From Syntrophobacteraceae bacterium (GTDB taxonomy: Bacteria; Desulfobacterota; Syntrophobacteria; Syntrophobacterales; Syntrophobacteraceae), in assembly GCA_025454175.1 (NCBI GenBank), contig JALOOX010000023.1:1-51074 (forward strand): a stretch of DNA of 51,074 bases. The letters run 5' to 3'. The position numbers were made by a program, and so were the translations under genes. Positions within the stretch are counted from its first letter, which is position 1. Every line of letters starts with the position of its first letter. The notes below the pieces were generated by a model, which saw only the letters and a list, made by a program, of their open reading frames with translations, was not told where the DNA came from and searched no databases. Below are positions 36,811 to 45,273 of the stretch, piece after piece.

Positions 36811-38183
36811 GCACTTCTGGCTGTGCGGAGAGCCAGGTTCTTGGTCGTGGTCCAGGCCGCGCCGGGAAATCGATGGGCTTCGGCCAGAACGATATCCATG
36901 GCGGCCAGAAAGATATCGGCCTCGGCACGCTCGATCACCAGGGGTGGCAGAATCTTGACGGTATCCAGACCATGACCGGCAACCTGAGTCAGGATGTTGT
37001 GCTTTTCCATGAGGGGCATGGTGATCATCTGGCAGAAGATGTCCTCGTTCATGGAATGAAGCAGCTTCCAGCCCGTTTTGAGCTTGAGCGAGCGGGGCTC
37101 GCCGAACTGGATTCCAATCATCAGCCCCTTGCCGCGCACCTCGCGGATCAGTTCATAACGCTCCGCCATCTTCCGCAGATGCGTCAGCAGATAATCACCC
37201 ATTTCCGCGGCCCGATGCACCAAGTCCTCGCTTTCGAGCACGTGGAGCGTCGCCAGTCCGGCGGCCATGGCGAGGTCGTTCTGTCCAAAGGTGTTGGAAT
37301 GGGCAAAACAACGGTCCATCGAGTCGAAAACGCGGCAGTGGACCCAGCGTTTGGCCAGGATGGCGCCGACGGGAACCAGCCCTCCCGACAGTGCCTTGGA
37401 TATGACCAGGATATCCGGAGCCACTCCCCAGTGGTCCACGGCAAACATGCGGCCGGTTCGACCCAATCCCGTCTGGACTTCATCGGCGATGAGGCAGGTT
37501 CCATATCGATCACACAGGCGGCGGACTTCCGGAAAATAATCATCGCCAGGGGTGAAAACCCCCTTGCCCTGCAGCGGCTCCACGATGAAAGCCGCCACAT
37601 CGCGCCCTCTCAAGACTCTCTCCAGGGCCTCCAGGTCATTGAAAGGCACCGGCGTGCAATGAGGAAGCAGCGGCTCGTTCCGGTCCCGGAACTCGTGGTT
37701 TCCATTCACGGAGAGGGCCCCGAGGGTGAGGCCGTGAAAGGCTCTTTCACAGTAGACGATGCCTCTGCGCCCCGTGGCCTGCCTCGCGAATTTGAGCGCT
37801 CCTTCGACGCCCTCCGCCCCCGAGTTGGTGAAGAATACCGACTCCAGGTCCCCCGGAGCGATGGATACCAGGGCCTCGGCCAGCAGACCCGCGATGCATC
37901 CGGCATCCATCTGGACCATGTTGGGCGGATCGCTGTCCAGCATCTCATGCAGTACCCTGACCACCAGCGGATGGTTGCGGCCGATGTTGAAAACCCCGAA
38001 GCCGGCCAGAAAATCCAGGACGCGCTCGCCTCTCGCGTCCACCAGCCACGCGCCCTTGCCGGATTCGTAGTTCCGGTTGAAGCCGATGACCTCGAGAACC
38101 CGGACAAATTGAGGATTGATGCATTTCGCGTGGAGCGCGTAGGTTTCGGAGAGGCGTTTTCTGACGAGGGATATGACGTCCAT
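36807..38183 (-). CDS. Class III PLP-dependent aminotransferase
   Basis: A 458-residue fold-type I aminotransferase (ornithine/acetylornithine aminotransferase family). The substrate-side GAEGVEGALKFARQATGRRG (about residue 120), the PLP aspartate in LIADEVQTGLGRTGRMFAVD (about 254) and the lysine in VISKALSGGLVPVGAIL (about 286) are present. The chosen ATG at 38183 begins MDVISLVRKRLSETY; the ribosome site is weak. It overlaps the RND exporter gene by four bases, so the product and exporter are probably linked. HpnO, which aminates bacteriohopanetriol, belongs to this class and often accompanies hopanoid genes, but no squalene cyclase is in the window, so the substrate remains open. Confidence 0.88.
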   Translation of the reverse strand: MDVISLVRKRLSETYALHAKCINPQFVRVLEVIGFNRNYESGKGAWLVDARGERVLDFLAGFGVFNIGRNHPLVVRVLHEMLDSDPPNMVQMDAGCIAGLLAEALVSIAPGDLESVFFTNSGAEGVEGALKFARQATGRRGIVYCERAFHGLTLGALSVNGNHEFRDRNEPLLPHCTPVPFNDLEALERVLRGRDVAAFIVEPLQGKGVFTPGDDYFPEVRRLCDRYGTCLIADEVQTGLGRTGRMFAVDHWGVAPDILVISKALSGGLVPVGAILAKRWVHCRVFDSMDRCFAHSNTFGQNDLAMAAGLATLHVLESEDLVHRAAEMGDYLLTHLRKMAERYELIREVRGKGLMIGIQFGEPRSLKLKTGWKLLHSMNEDIFCQMITMPLMEKHNILTQVAGHGLDTVKILPPLVIERAEADIFLAAMDIVLAEAHRFPGAAWTTTKNLALRTARSA

Positions 38184-38593
38184 TTGGAATTCCAGGTGTC
38201 TGCTCAATCGGCGACAGAGGCCTGTTGAAATCGGAAGGAAGCCTGTACAAGGCTCCCTCCCTGGCGGGCCACCAAGCACAAGCCCAACCTTCAGACTCAA
38301 AATACCCTACTCTTCACGACTCATCAAAGGAAAACGGCTCTTCAATCTCTCCCGCCCACCCCTTGGGACAGCCACGGAAGCACTGGACCACTCTGCTGCA
38401 ATCGAGCGTATTCCTTGAAGAATCCTGATCTTGAAATCGGGGGGGCGTGGACTTCGCTCCGGCGATCCTCACCCATGGGCCTCGTTGCCGATCGGAGGAA
38501 GCCCAGGCGAGGGCGGGCGGGAGACTGAGCGTCCGTCAGTCCCGGTGGGGGGAAATGTCATGTTGCCGGGGGGGGGTGTCCGGCACCGGGAGC
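38184..38593. other. Intergenic region upstream of the aminotransferase operon
   Basis: About 410 bases without a protein-like frame. It should contain the operon promoter; no clear -35/-10 pair is evident. G-rich runs occur near 38546-38580. Nothing else seen. Confidence 0.4.
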
Positions 38594-38941
38594 TCAATCC
38601 TTGAGATTGCCGCCGCAGTGCAGGTATTTGATGTCGGTCATGTTGAGGTCTTCAATGCCCAGGGATTTCTTCTCCCAGTCCATGATGCGCTGTGAAACCA
38701 CCACCAGCGCCCCGATGATCTCGGAAACGGCGTTGCGGTCCTTCCTGCCCAAATCCATTTCGGCGGCCACCCGCGACAGGAAATGGAGCATGTCACTCAA
38801 GGTTGAAGCACAGTTGTAAGCTTCCTCCGGCTTTTCGATGGGACGGCCAACCGAAAGCACCTCGGCAAGACTGTTGATGAGAAGGTCATTTTCCTTTGTC
38901 GCTTCATCCAGCTTGGCGCCTTTGCCTTTTTCCGCCTGCAT
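38594..38941 (-). CDS. Hypothetical helical protein
   Basis: A 115-residue soluble protein of unknown family. The start is placed at the ATG at 38941 because GGAGG lies 6 bases upstream; the ATG two codons earlier abuts that site. The sequence is helical throughout (NDLLINSLAEVLSVGRPIEK, MLHFLSRVAAEMDLGRKDRN, ISEIIGALVVVSQRIMDWEK-like pattern) with one cysteine in the middle and one near the end (YLHCGGNLKD). Charge distribution suggests a small helical bundle. No neighbours in an operon. Confidence 0.6.
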   Translation of the reverse strand: MQAEKGKGAKLDEATKENDLLINSLAEVLSVGRPIEKPEEAYNCASTLSDMLHFLSRVAAEMDLGRKDRNAVSEIIGALVVVSQRIMDWEKKSLGIEDLNMTDIKYLHCGGNLKD

Positions 38942-39102
38942 GTGCATCCTCCGAGCTCGATTTGAAACAGCACCGGAGCCTCCTCACTGGTGCCGCACCA
39001 CTTGTCCTGGCCTCGGGGTGCTCTCGTGCACAAAGAATGCCGTGGGCCCATTCGGGAATGCACTCAGTACAGTCCAACACAATAGAGTGTCCAACACAGG
39101 GG

Positions 39103-39175
39103 CGTCATTCCGGCGGTCTTTTGGCCGGAATCCACAGAAAAACTGGATGCCGGCTTGAGAATTGCCGGCATGACG
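39103..39175. repeat. Short dispersed inverted-repeat element (MITE-like)
   Basis: CGTCATTCCGGC at 39103 and GCCGGCATGACG at 39164-39175 are terminal inverted repeats with one mismatch. Inside are CCGGCGGTCTTTTGGCCGG, a hairpin, and AATCCACAGAAAAACTGGAT. Elements with the outline GTCATTCC...GGAATCCAG...GGCATGAC are common dispersed repeats in proteobacteria. Confidence 0.7.
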
Positions 39176-39211
39176 AGAGATGAAATGGACACCTTAATCC
39201 GTGGAGCTGTA

Positions 39212-40120
39212 CTAAGAATCCGCCGGGGCGCGCTCACCGCCGCGGATCGGTCTCTCGAGCTCTCCCCGACGTTTTTCGTCCATGAATCGCCCAAGAATGG
39301 CAAGGTGAGCCTTCTCTTCCTCTCCGATCCTCCGCAGAACGTCCCGCGTCCGCGGATCACGGCTCTCATTGGCCATCCGGAGATAGAGGTCCAGGGCCTG
39401 CACCTCGATCATCATGGCAATATCCAGGTATCCGGCCACGGAGCTCAGGTAGGGGCGGTTCCGTTCCATGAGCTCGTCCATATCAAGCCCGCCTTCCATC
39501 ACCCGGCCGCCCGTCCTGTCCGGGATCTCGGCTGCCGCATCTTCGGGAGCCGGGGAACCGCCGGTCAATTCCTCCAGGAGACCCGCCAGGGTTCTCTTGT
39601 GGCTCTCCTCGGCCCTGATGAGATGAGCCAGCAGCTCGGACAAACCGGGGTCCGTGGTGGTGTCCTTCATGCGTTGATGGAACTGTCTCAGCCCCTCCTC
39701 CATCTCAAGGGCAACCCCTATGACCTCCTTCGGGCTTTCATCACCCCGCACGAACCGCAGGTGCATTTCAAGGGGGCCGGAGGCCGTCTGCTGTTCCCAG
39801 GCCTGGATGCCTCCCTGGAGGTTGAAGACCTCGTCAAAACCCTGATGGATGAGCAACTGCGCGGCTGTGCGACTTCGGCCGCCCACGGCGCAGTAGACGA
39901 TGGTGGGTTTGCGTCGATCCAGCTCACCCAGCGCATCCACAAGCCTGGGAAGGGGGACCAGCCGAGCCCCCGGAAGGTGAGCCTCCTCGTACTCGGTGGG
40001 CTGCCTCACATCGAGCAGGGTGTAGGTCCCTTCCCGGTGGCTTTGCATGTAATCCTGCAGTTCGTCGGGAAACATTGTTTTAAGGCTTTCAGGAGTCCTG
40101 GATCCGATCATGGTCTTCAC
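39212..40120 (-). CDS. Rhodanese-ferritin-like fusion protein
   Basis: A 302-residue fusion. Residues about 15-115 are a rhodanese domain: LLDVRQPTEYEEAHLPGARL, with active-site cysteine in IVYCAVGGRSRTAAQLL. After a linker, residues about 130-290 form a ferritin/rubrerythrin-like four-helix bundle with two Glu...ExxH sets: the glutamates in LEMEEGLRQFHQRM paired with RAEESHKRTL, and IEVQALDLYLRM paired with GEEEKAHLAIL. These are the expected ligands of a diiron site. No rubredoxin domain is present. A role in peroxide or sulfane-sulfur handling is inferred from the two domains. The linker, rich in Pro/Ala/Asp, splits the ferritin part in two. It is 59 bases from the deacetylase gene on the same strand. 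Confidence 0.85.
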   Translation of the reverse strand: MKTMIGSRTPESLKTMFPDELQDYMQSHREGTYTLLDVRQPTEYEEAHLPGARLVPLPRLVDALGELDRRKPTIVYCAVGGRSRTAAQLLIHQGFDEVFNLQGGIQAWEQQTASGPLEMHLRFVRGDESPKEVIGVALEMEEGLRQFHQRMKDTTTDPGLSELLAHLIRAEESHKRTLAGLLEELTGGSPAPEDAAAEIPDRTGGRVMEGGLDMDELMERNRPYLSSVAGYLDIAMMIEVQALDLYLRMANESRDPRTRDVLRRIGEEEKAHLAILGRFMDEKRRGELERPIRGGERAPADS

Positions 40121-40179
40121 TCTCTCAAGGGTTCGAGCTCAATCATGGCGCCGATCTTCTCCCTGACGGACGTCTCGCT

Positions 40180-40932
40180 TCAGGGGTTGGTCTCCGCCAG
40201 GCCGTTCAGGAAAGCCAGCACGTTCTGTCCCAGAACACCGTGGTTGTAACCGCCTTCCAGCAGGCCGAAACAGCCCGCCCGCATGCGGTTGGCCGCGCGC
40301 CGCACCAGCTGACCGATGATTCGGTAGTCCTCCGTCAGCAGCAGGCCGCCCCAGTCCAGCACGTGATTGTCGAACCCGGCGGAAACGCCGATCACGTCAA
40401 CCTGCGCGGACTGCAGGTGCTTCTCGATTTCCCCGAGATACACTTCTCGATTGTCTGATTCGGGATTGTGGATGGCGACGTATCCCTTTTCCCTCAGAAT
40501 CGAAACGGTCCCGTCCCCGTAGTGCAGGTCGAAATCGAGAACGTAGGCCGTTTGAATCCTTCCCTCCCGGCGAAGGTGCTCCAGGGCCACGGCCATGTTG
40601 TTGAAGTAACAGAACCCCCAGCTGCTGTCCGCGGATGCATGATGCCCGGGTGGCCTCGCCACCGAGAAGCACGGCTCGCTCAGGCCGATTTCGGCGGCGA
40701 GCATGGCCGCACCGGCGGCCAGCGCCGAGATCCCGTAAACCCCCTCCCGCTCGACGCGCTGCATGTGCCGCTGGGTGTGCACGGCTTCGATGTCGTCCCA
40801 GGCTGCCGGGAGCGGCTCTTCAAATTCGGCCGCGTCTCGAATGGCTTCGAGGATCGGCTCGATCCTGCCGGGCGCAGCCGCGGGGTCGTTGGTGTATACT
40901 TGCAGGAAATCCGAATGCGTGACCACTTTCAT
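40180..40932 (-). CDS. Histone deacetylase-like / acetylpolyamine amidohydrolase-like protein
   Basis: A 250-residue zinc hydrolase of the arginase/deacetylase superfamily. The ATG at 40932 has GAGG 8 bases upstream. The catalytic histidine pair is in ARPPGHHASADSSWGFCYFN, the zinc ligands in VLDFDLHYGDGT (Asp, His) and SAGFDNH (Asp), and the terminal GGYN is kept. The chain is shorter than the 300-340 residue family norm, with a short N-terminus, but all metal ligands are present. In bacteria such enzymes deacetylate polyamines, acetoin-metabolism proteins or other amides; the substrate cannot be read. It is transcribed toward the rhodanese-ferritin gene. Confidence 0.88.
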   Translation of the reverse strand: MKVVTHSDFLQVYTNDPAAAPGRIEPILEAIRDAAEFEEPLPAAWDDIEAVHTQRHMQRVEREGVYGISALAAGAAMLAAEIGLSEPCFSVARPPGHHASADSSWGFCYFNNMAVALEHLRREGRIQTAYVLDFDLHYGDGTVSILREKGYVAIHNPESDNREVYLGEIEKHLQSAQVDVIGVSAGFDNHVLDWGGLLLTEDYRIIGQLVRRAANRMRAGCFGLLEGGYNHGVLGQNVLAFLNGLAETNP

Positions 40933-40945
40933 GGAATAATCCTCT

Positions 40946-40999
40946 CCCCGCAATGCTGTTGAATCAAGGGGTGGCACGGGCCAAGCGAAGCTTGCCCGT
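40946..40999. repeat. Repeat fragment and hairpin upstream of the deacetylase gene
   Basis: CAATGCTGTTGAAT here is identical to the left arm of the element at 9569. It is followed by CACGGGCCAAGC-GA-AGCTTGCCCGTG, a near-perfect hairpin with one bulge. It looks like a solo end or partial copy of the same repeat family. Confidence 0.5.
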
Positions 41000-41020
41000 G
41001 ATCAGATGAGCTTGGCACGA

Positions 41021-41048
41021 ATGCATGATATAAGTAACCATGCATGAT
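41021..41048. promoter_or_regulatory. Direct repeat ATGCATGAT, candidate operator
   Basis: ATGCATGAT occurs at 41021 and again at 41040, 19 bases apart, close to two helical turns, with TATAAG between. It sits in the divergent gap between the deacetylase gene and the gene at 41153. Confidence 0.3.
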
Positions 41049-41152
41049 GACGCCTTCAATGATCCGCGAAGGCATTGAGCTGAAACCGAAGCTCCCCATG
41101 GAGCCGGCCAACGGGCAACCTCCTTCCGTTACAACGAAATGGAGAAAGCGAG

Positions 41153-41452
41153 ATGAATGCGTCAGAGATCAGGAGCACATTGGATGAGGTAAGGCACATG
41201 GTGTCGCGCATGGCCACCATTCCCGAGGATCATCGAGTCGTTGCCTACAAGTCGGTGGACGCCCTTTTTCTCAGGCTGGAGGGCTATCTGAGCAAGCATC
41301 CCGAAGCCAGGGCGTCGGAAGTTCTGGATGAAATCAAGATGAACGTGATCGCCATGGCACGCCTGGAAGAAACCGCCGAAGCGCCGGACACGGTTTACGC
41401 CCAGCAGGTCGATTCCTTGATAGAAGATCTCGGTGCAATCCTCTGTCCGTGA
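41153..41452 (+). CDS. Hypothetical helical protein
   Basis: A 99-residue soluble protein, helical and acidic, with no recognised domain. MNASEIRSTLDEVRHMVSRM begins an amphipathic helix, and VVAYKSVDALFLRLEGYLSK and SEVLDEIKMNVIAMARLEE follow. A single cysteine lies next to the C-terminus (AILCP). GAGAAAGCGAG is a poor ribosome site, but codon use is like the neighbours. It stands alone between divergent and convergent genes. Confidence 0.55.
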   Translation: MNASEIRSTLDEVRHMVSRMATIPEDHRVVAYKSVDALFLRLEGYLSKHPEARASEVLDEIKMNVIAMARLEETAEAPDTVYAQQVDSLIEDLGAILCP

Positions 41453-41610
41453 TGAGATCGGTCTTCAGCCGCCGGGCTTCACGGCACCCCCCGGTGATGT
41501 GCCATGTGCTTCGGCGGAGTCCCGCCGGGGGATGAATCGGGAAACGCCGATGTCCTGAGTCGGAGGGGACCTCTCGATTTTGCCTCGGGTGGCGCCTGCG
41601 GCACGATCTC

Positions 41611-42600
41611 TCACGGCCGCATGGCGCGAACGGCCAGCACACCGGGATTCGGACCGGGTCCCGTTTCCGCTCCCGAGCCCTTCCGGGCTTCTCCCGAGCA
41701 CAGGTTCACGACCGCCGCCCCCTGGTCGCTGTCCAAAGCCCAGGCCGTGAGCCCGCCGCGGATCAACGCCGGTCCGTTCCACACACAAGCCCTGCCGGTG
41801 TCGGCCAGGGCCTTGAGCTCGTCCACCGATGGCAGGCGCCAGTCCGAGGCTCCCCCGAGATTCAAGGTGCCTGCGTATTCGCCGGCCCGCTCCACGGATT
41901 CGGCCTCCCCGACCTCGGATTCCCACATGAGCTGGCTCCGCAGGTCGGATACGGTGCCGTCACCGTTATCGGAAAACCTGCCGTCGGGGGTGGTCCAGAC
42001 CTTCCGGCCATCGCCGGCTGCCGTCGCAATGCACGGTATCCCCACCGGACCAAGCTCCCACCCGTCGGGATAGTCCTCGCGACGCGGGTAGCCCTCGGCC
42101 AGGGTTTTCGCCCGACACCAGCCCGGCAGCTCGGGGGCTTCCAGAACCAGCGTCAGCGGCCCTTCAACGAAAGGGAACCGGAAGGCCCCGTCGCTCTCCG
42201 ACGTGGTCCTGAAGGAGGTTCCCTCGAGGGCCAGCGGCATTCCGGCCAGCGCCTTGCCGGCGGCATCCACCAGCACTCCCTCGATGAGCCTCGTCCGCAC
42301 CGGCCTGAGACCATCCTCGGTCATGAAATAGTCGTGGCCGATCTCGACCCTGTTGCCGCGGACATCTCTCAAATGCGTGACGAGCTCGAGGCCGTCAGCG
42401 ACCATCCTGTAATCCTTCCCCGGTTCCAGGCGATTGCCGTGCCTGTCACGCGGGAAGGGGACCAGCTCGAGGCCCTCCCTGGTCATGACGTAGTGCTTTC
42501 CCACCTTGAGCGAGGCGCCCTCCCTGTCCTTGGGCTCGCCGCACGAACAGGTCAGCATGCAGACCACCATCACCGTCCCGAAAGCTCTCCAGTGAGACAT
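41611..42600 (-). CDS. DUF1566 lipoprotein with N-terminal triple repeat
   Basis: A 329-residue lipoprotein. MSHWRAFGTVMVVCMLTCSC is a type II signal with the lipid cysteine at residue 20. Residues about 30-105 contain three copies of a 25-residue unit of the form GKxYxMxxxGLELVxxxRDxxGNRxExG. A carboxypeptidase-regulatory-like beta-sandwich follows (LIEGVLVDAAGKALAGMPLA, about 107-160). The C-terminal 130 residues fit DUF1566 (FSDNGDGTVSDLRSQLMWES and GGASDWRLPSVDELKALAD), a fold of the C-type-lectin class found in secreted proteins. Surface exposure is expected; ligand unknown. Confidence 0.75.
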   Translation of the reverse strand: MSHWRAFGTVMVVCMLTCSCGEPKDREGASLKVGKHYVMTREGLELVPFPRDRHGNRLEPGKDYRMVADGLELVTHLRDVRGNRVEIGHDYFMTEDGLRPVRTRLIEGVLVDAAGKALAGMPLALEGTSFRTTSESDGAFRFPFVEGPLTLVLEAPELPGWCRAKTLAEGYPRREDYPDGWELGPVGIPCIATAAGDGRKVWTTPDGRFSDNGDGTVSDLRSQLMWESEVGEAESVERAGEYAGTLNLGGASDWRLPSVDELKALADTGRACVWNGPALIRGGLTAWALDSDQGAAVVNLCSGEARKGSGAETGPGPNPGVLAVRAMRP

Positions 42601-42743
42601 GATTACCCCCTTTTCCCACGCGCCGGCTATCCGTTGTTGGCATGTACCGCTCTTCGCTTGGGTATAGGGGAAGGTTCAGAAGTGTGTCAATTCCTTTCGG
42701 ATGCCGGCCATGGTCTGCAATCATGCCGGCGCGCCCGGCAGGG

Positions 42744-43961
42744 TTACAGAGCGCTCAGCAAACCTTGCCCCAGGATGTGATCGGCGATGGCGAGCGAGGA
42801 GGTTGCAGCCGGCGACGGCGCGTTCAGGACATGAAACGCGCGACCGTCCCGCACCACCAGGAAGTCATCCAGGAGAGTGCCATCCTTTTTGAGGGCCTGA
42901 GCGCGAACGCCCGCCCCTCCCGGAATGAGATCGTCGCGCTGAATGGAAGGAATGAGTTTCTGGAGTGCCTTGTGAAACAGGTCCTTCGAGCAGGATCTGA
43001 GGACTTCGTGGATTCCCGGCTTCCAGTATCGGGCCGCAAGGCGCCAAAAACCGGGATAGCTCAAACTTTCGAGGGAATCCCCGAGGCGGAAGCTTGACCG
43101 GGTGTAGCCCTCCCGGGCCCACGCCAGAACGGCATTGGGCCCCGCTTCGACCTTGCCGTCGATCATCCGCGTGAAGTGCACGCCCAGGAAAGGAAACCTC
43201 GGATCCGGGACGGGATAGATGAGAGTATTGACGAGATGCGCTCTCTCCTTCCTGATTTCGTAGTACTCACCTCGAAATGGGACGATGCGACAGTCCGGCG
43301 TGAGGCCCGAGAGGCGCGCCACCCGATCCGAGTGAAGGCCCGCGCAGTTCACCAGGCAGCGAGTCCGAAACGTCCCCCGGTCCGTGCGAATCTCGATGAT
43401 CTCCCCGCTGCCGTCGATGGCGGTGACTCGGTGCCGGGGCAGAAGGCGGCCGCCCGAGGTCTCAATGACCCTGGCGTAAGTCTGTGCCACGCGCTGGAAA
43501 TCCACGATTCCCGTGGTGGGCACGTGCATGCCCTGGATGCAGCTCACATGGGGCTCGAACCGGCGCACCTCCGAGGGGCTCAAGAGTCGAAGGCCTTCAA
43601 TGCCGTTGGCTGTGCCGCGCCTGAGCAGCTCTTCCAGAAAGGGAAGCTCCGACGGCTCGCAGGCCACGACGACCTTGCCGCAGAGATGATACGGCACGGC
43701 GTTTTCCTTGCAGAACTCGATCAGCCGATTCGCGCCCTCGATGCAGAGGCGAGCCTTCAGGGAGCCGGGCCGGTAGTAAATGCCCGAATGGATGACCCCG
43801 CTGTTGTGTCCCGTCTGGTGGCTCCCGAACACGCTCTCCTTCTCCAGGACGGCGATGCGGCAATTGCCCCTGGTCTGAAGCATCCTCAGGGCAACGGCCA
43901 GTCCGACGATTCCGCCACCCACAATCATGCCGTCATACGTAAAGCTATCGAGCCCGCCCAT
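42744..43961 (-). CDS. lhgO: L-2-hydroxyglutarate oxidase-like FAD enzyme
   Basis: A 405-residue FAD-dependent oxidoreductase of the DAO/LhgO family, which oxidises L-2-hydroxyglutarate to 2-oxoglutarate. The FAD dinucleotide motif is VGGGIVGLAVALRMLQ (about residues 14-29); FGSHQTGHNSGVIHSGIYYR (about 45-64) is diagnostic of LhgO. RCLVNCAGLHSDRVARLSGL (about 195-214) and FLGVHFTRMIDGKVEAGPNA (about 256-275) are conserved. The ATG at 43961 lies directly next to GGAGG, so a slightly later start is possible. No electron-acceptor gene is adjacent. Confidence 0.88.
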   Translation of the reverse strand: MGGLDSFTYDGMIVGGGIVGLAVALRMLQTRGNCRIAVLEKESVFGSHQTGHNSGVIHSGIYYRPGSLKARLCIEGANRLIEFCKENAVPYHLCGKVVVACEPSELPFLEELLRRGTANGIEGLRLLSPSEVRRFEPHVSCIQGMHVPTTGIVDFQRVAQTYARVIETSGGRLLPRHRVTAIDGSGEIIEIRTDRGTFRTRCLVNCAGLHSDRVARLSGLTPDCRIVPFRGEYYEIRKERAHLVNTLIYPVPDPRFPFLGVHFTRMIDGKVEAGPNAVLAWAREGYTRSSFRLGDSLESLSYPGFWRLAARYWKPGIHEVLRSCSKDLFHKALQKLIPSIQRDDLIPGGAGVRAQALKKDGTLLDDFLVVRDGRAFHVLNAPSPAATSSLAIADHILGQGLLSAL

Positions 43962-44067
43962 CCATCCTCCGATTCTCGCCTTTGATGAGTGTACGGTTCA
44001 CAGGCGCAGGCCTGAAAACCCGCGGGGTCCTGGCTTTGCCGCCCCAGGATTCCCCGGTGTCAAAATA

Positions 44068-44541
44068 TCAGGGCATCAGGTAAAAGCCGAGCTGTTTCCG
44101 CGTGTGCTCCTCGAGGGAATGGAACTCGGCGCCGATGGCGCCCCGCCGGATGCTCTTGACGATCACTTGAGCCCTGATCATGGTCTGCTCAACGTTATCG
44201 AGCCTGAAATCGATCCTGATGACCTCTCCGACCTTGAGATCCACCCCCGCCGGGACCTTCATGGAGAGTCCTCCCCGCGAAAGGTCGTTGATCACGGCGT
44301 CCCCAACCTGCAGCTCCGAATTCACCTTCCTGGCGAATTTTCCAGGGAGCCCGGTGGGCTTGCGATAACTGGCCCGCCTCTCGAAAACCACGGTGAACTG
44401 AATACCACACGTGCATTTGGCTCGCACGGGCTTTCCAATGCTCTGGATCTTCTCCACGGGGACCGTCAGAGACCTGTCACACTGAGGGCAAACCACCTCA
44501 ACCGCCGTCCTGTTCCCGATGAACACTTTCCGACTCGTCAT
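44068..44541 (-). CDS. Zinc-ribbon PilZ protein
   Basis: A 157-residue protein starting at the ATG at 44541, with AGAGG 10 bases upstream. Residues 18-47 form a small CxxC...CxC zinc ribbon (VCPQCDRSLTVPVEKIQSIG, then AKCTCGIQF). A PilZ domain follows: ERRASYRKPTGLPGKFA carries an RxxxR-type basic element, and INDLSRGGLSMKVP the DxSxxG element, so cyclic di-GMP binding is likely. Zinc-ribbon plus PilZ proteins occur in several sulfate reducers. It is alone on the minus strand; the role is a c-di-GMP responsive effector by inference. Confidence 0.78.
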   Translation of the reverse strand: MTSRKVFIGNRTAVEVVCPQCDRSLTVPVEKIQSIGKPVRAKCTCGIQFTVVFERRASYRKPTGLPGKFARKVNSELQVGDAVINDLSRGGLSMKVPAGVDLKVGEVIRIDFRLDNVEQTMIRAQVIVKSIRRGAIGAEFHSLEEHTRKQLGFYLMP

Positions 44542-45273
44542 GAGTCCCGACCTCTCTTGATGGATCGCATCACCACTCATCGCACAAGGCTTCACATTGG
44601 CATTCTCGAGGGTATTCGCAGTGGCCCGGCCCCTCCGCCCTGCCGACGGGACCACGCTCGATCGGCGACGAGGCTTGCAAGTGTGGAGCCACGTTTCGCG
44701 GGAAAAGGCCGAAAACCTCCCGGGGAAGGGCGGGAACGCGCGGGGATCCGACTTCTCCAGGGGCTTTCCCGTGCAGCAAAACCTTCCTATGCTACAGTGA
44801 AATGGTTGATGATCTCGACTGCCGGCTGCGCATCGGCTTCTGGCGGAACACTCACAATTGCTGCTCCACCTGCGATTGAAATGATCTGGAAGAAAAAACA
44901 CCGGGAGCTCTTCCCGTGAGATTCAACAGCATGGACCCAATAAGGAGTGGCGTCATGATCATACTCGAATCGCCCCATATGGGGCTCAACGATCAGAGGG
45001 CTCCGGCCGCGGTTCAGATGTGGAACCACCTGGAGAGTGCCGAGCACGGAGACGCGCGAGCACATCATTTCATGGGTTGCCTGCGTCGCCAGAAGTGCTC
45101 CGGGAGGTAAGTTGAAAAACGTCGTCTTCAGCTGTCACGGGAATGCGGCATTTCTCCAGGTGGGGCAGGGGGTCGACCGGAGGCACACGGGGCTTTTCAG
45201 GCAGTGGGCGGGCCTCGTGGACCATTGATTTTCCTGGCTGAGCCGGCCATCGGCTGCGACATGTACATGAAAT
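44542..45273. other. Intergenic region at the edge of the decayed island
   Basis: About 730 bases without a convincing gene other than the small frame at 44955-45110. CCCCATATGGGG, a 12-base palindrome, is at 44973-44984. Fragments of frames near 45112-45230 could be further antitoxin or toxin debris but are not recognisable. Confidence 0.45.
44955..45110 (+). CDS. Possible small protein, 51 residues
   Basis: AAGGAG lies 8 bases before the ATG, which opens MIILESPHMGLNDQRAPAAV and ends HHFMGCLRRQKCSGR. The good ribosome site is the main support. Composition is not clearly protein-like and no family is recognised. It could be a relic. Confidence 0.3.
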   Translation: MIILESPHMGLNDQRAPAAVQMWNHLESAEHGDARAHHFMGCLRRQKCSGR

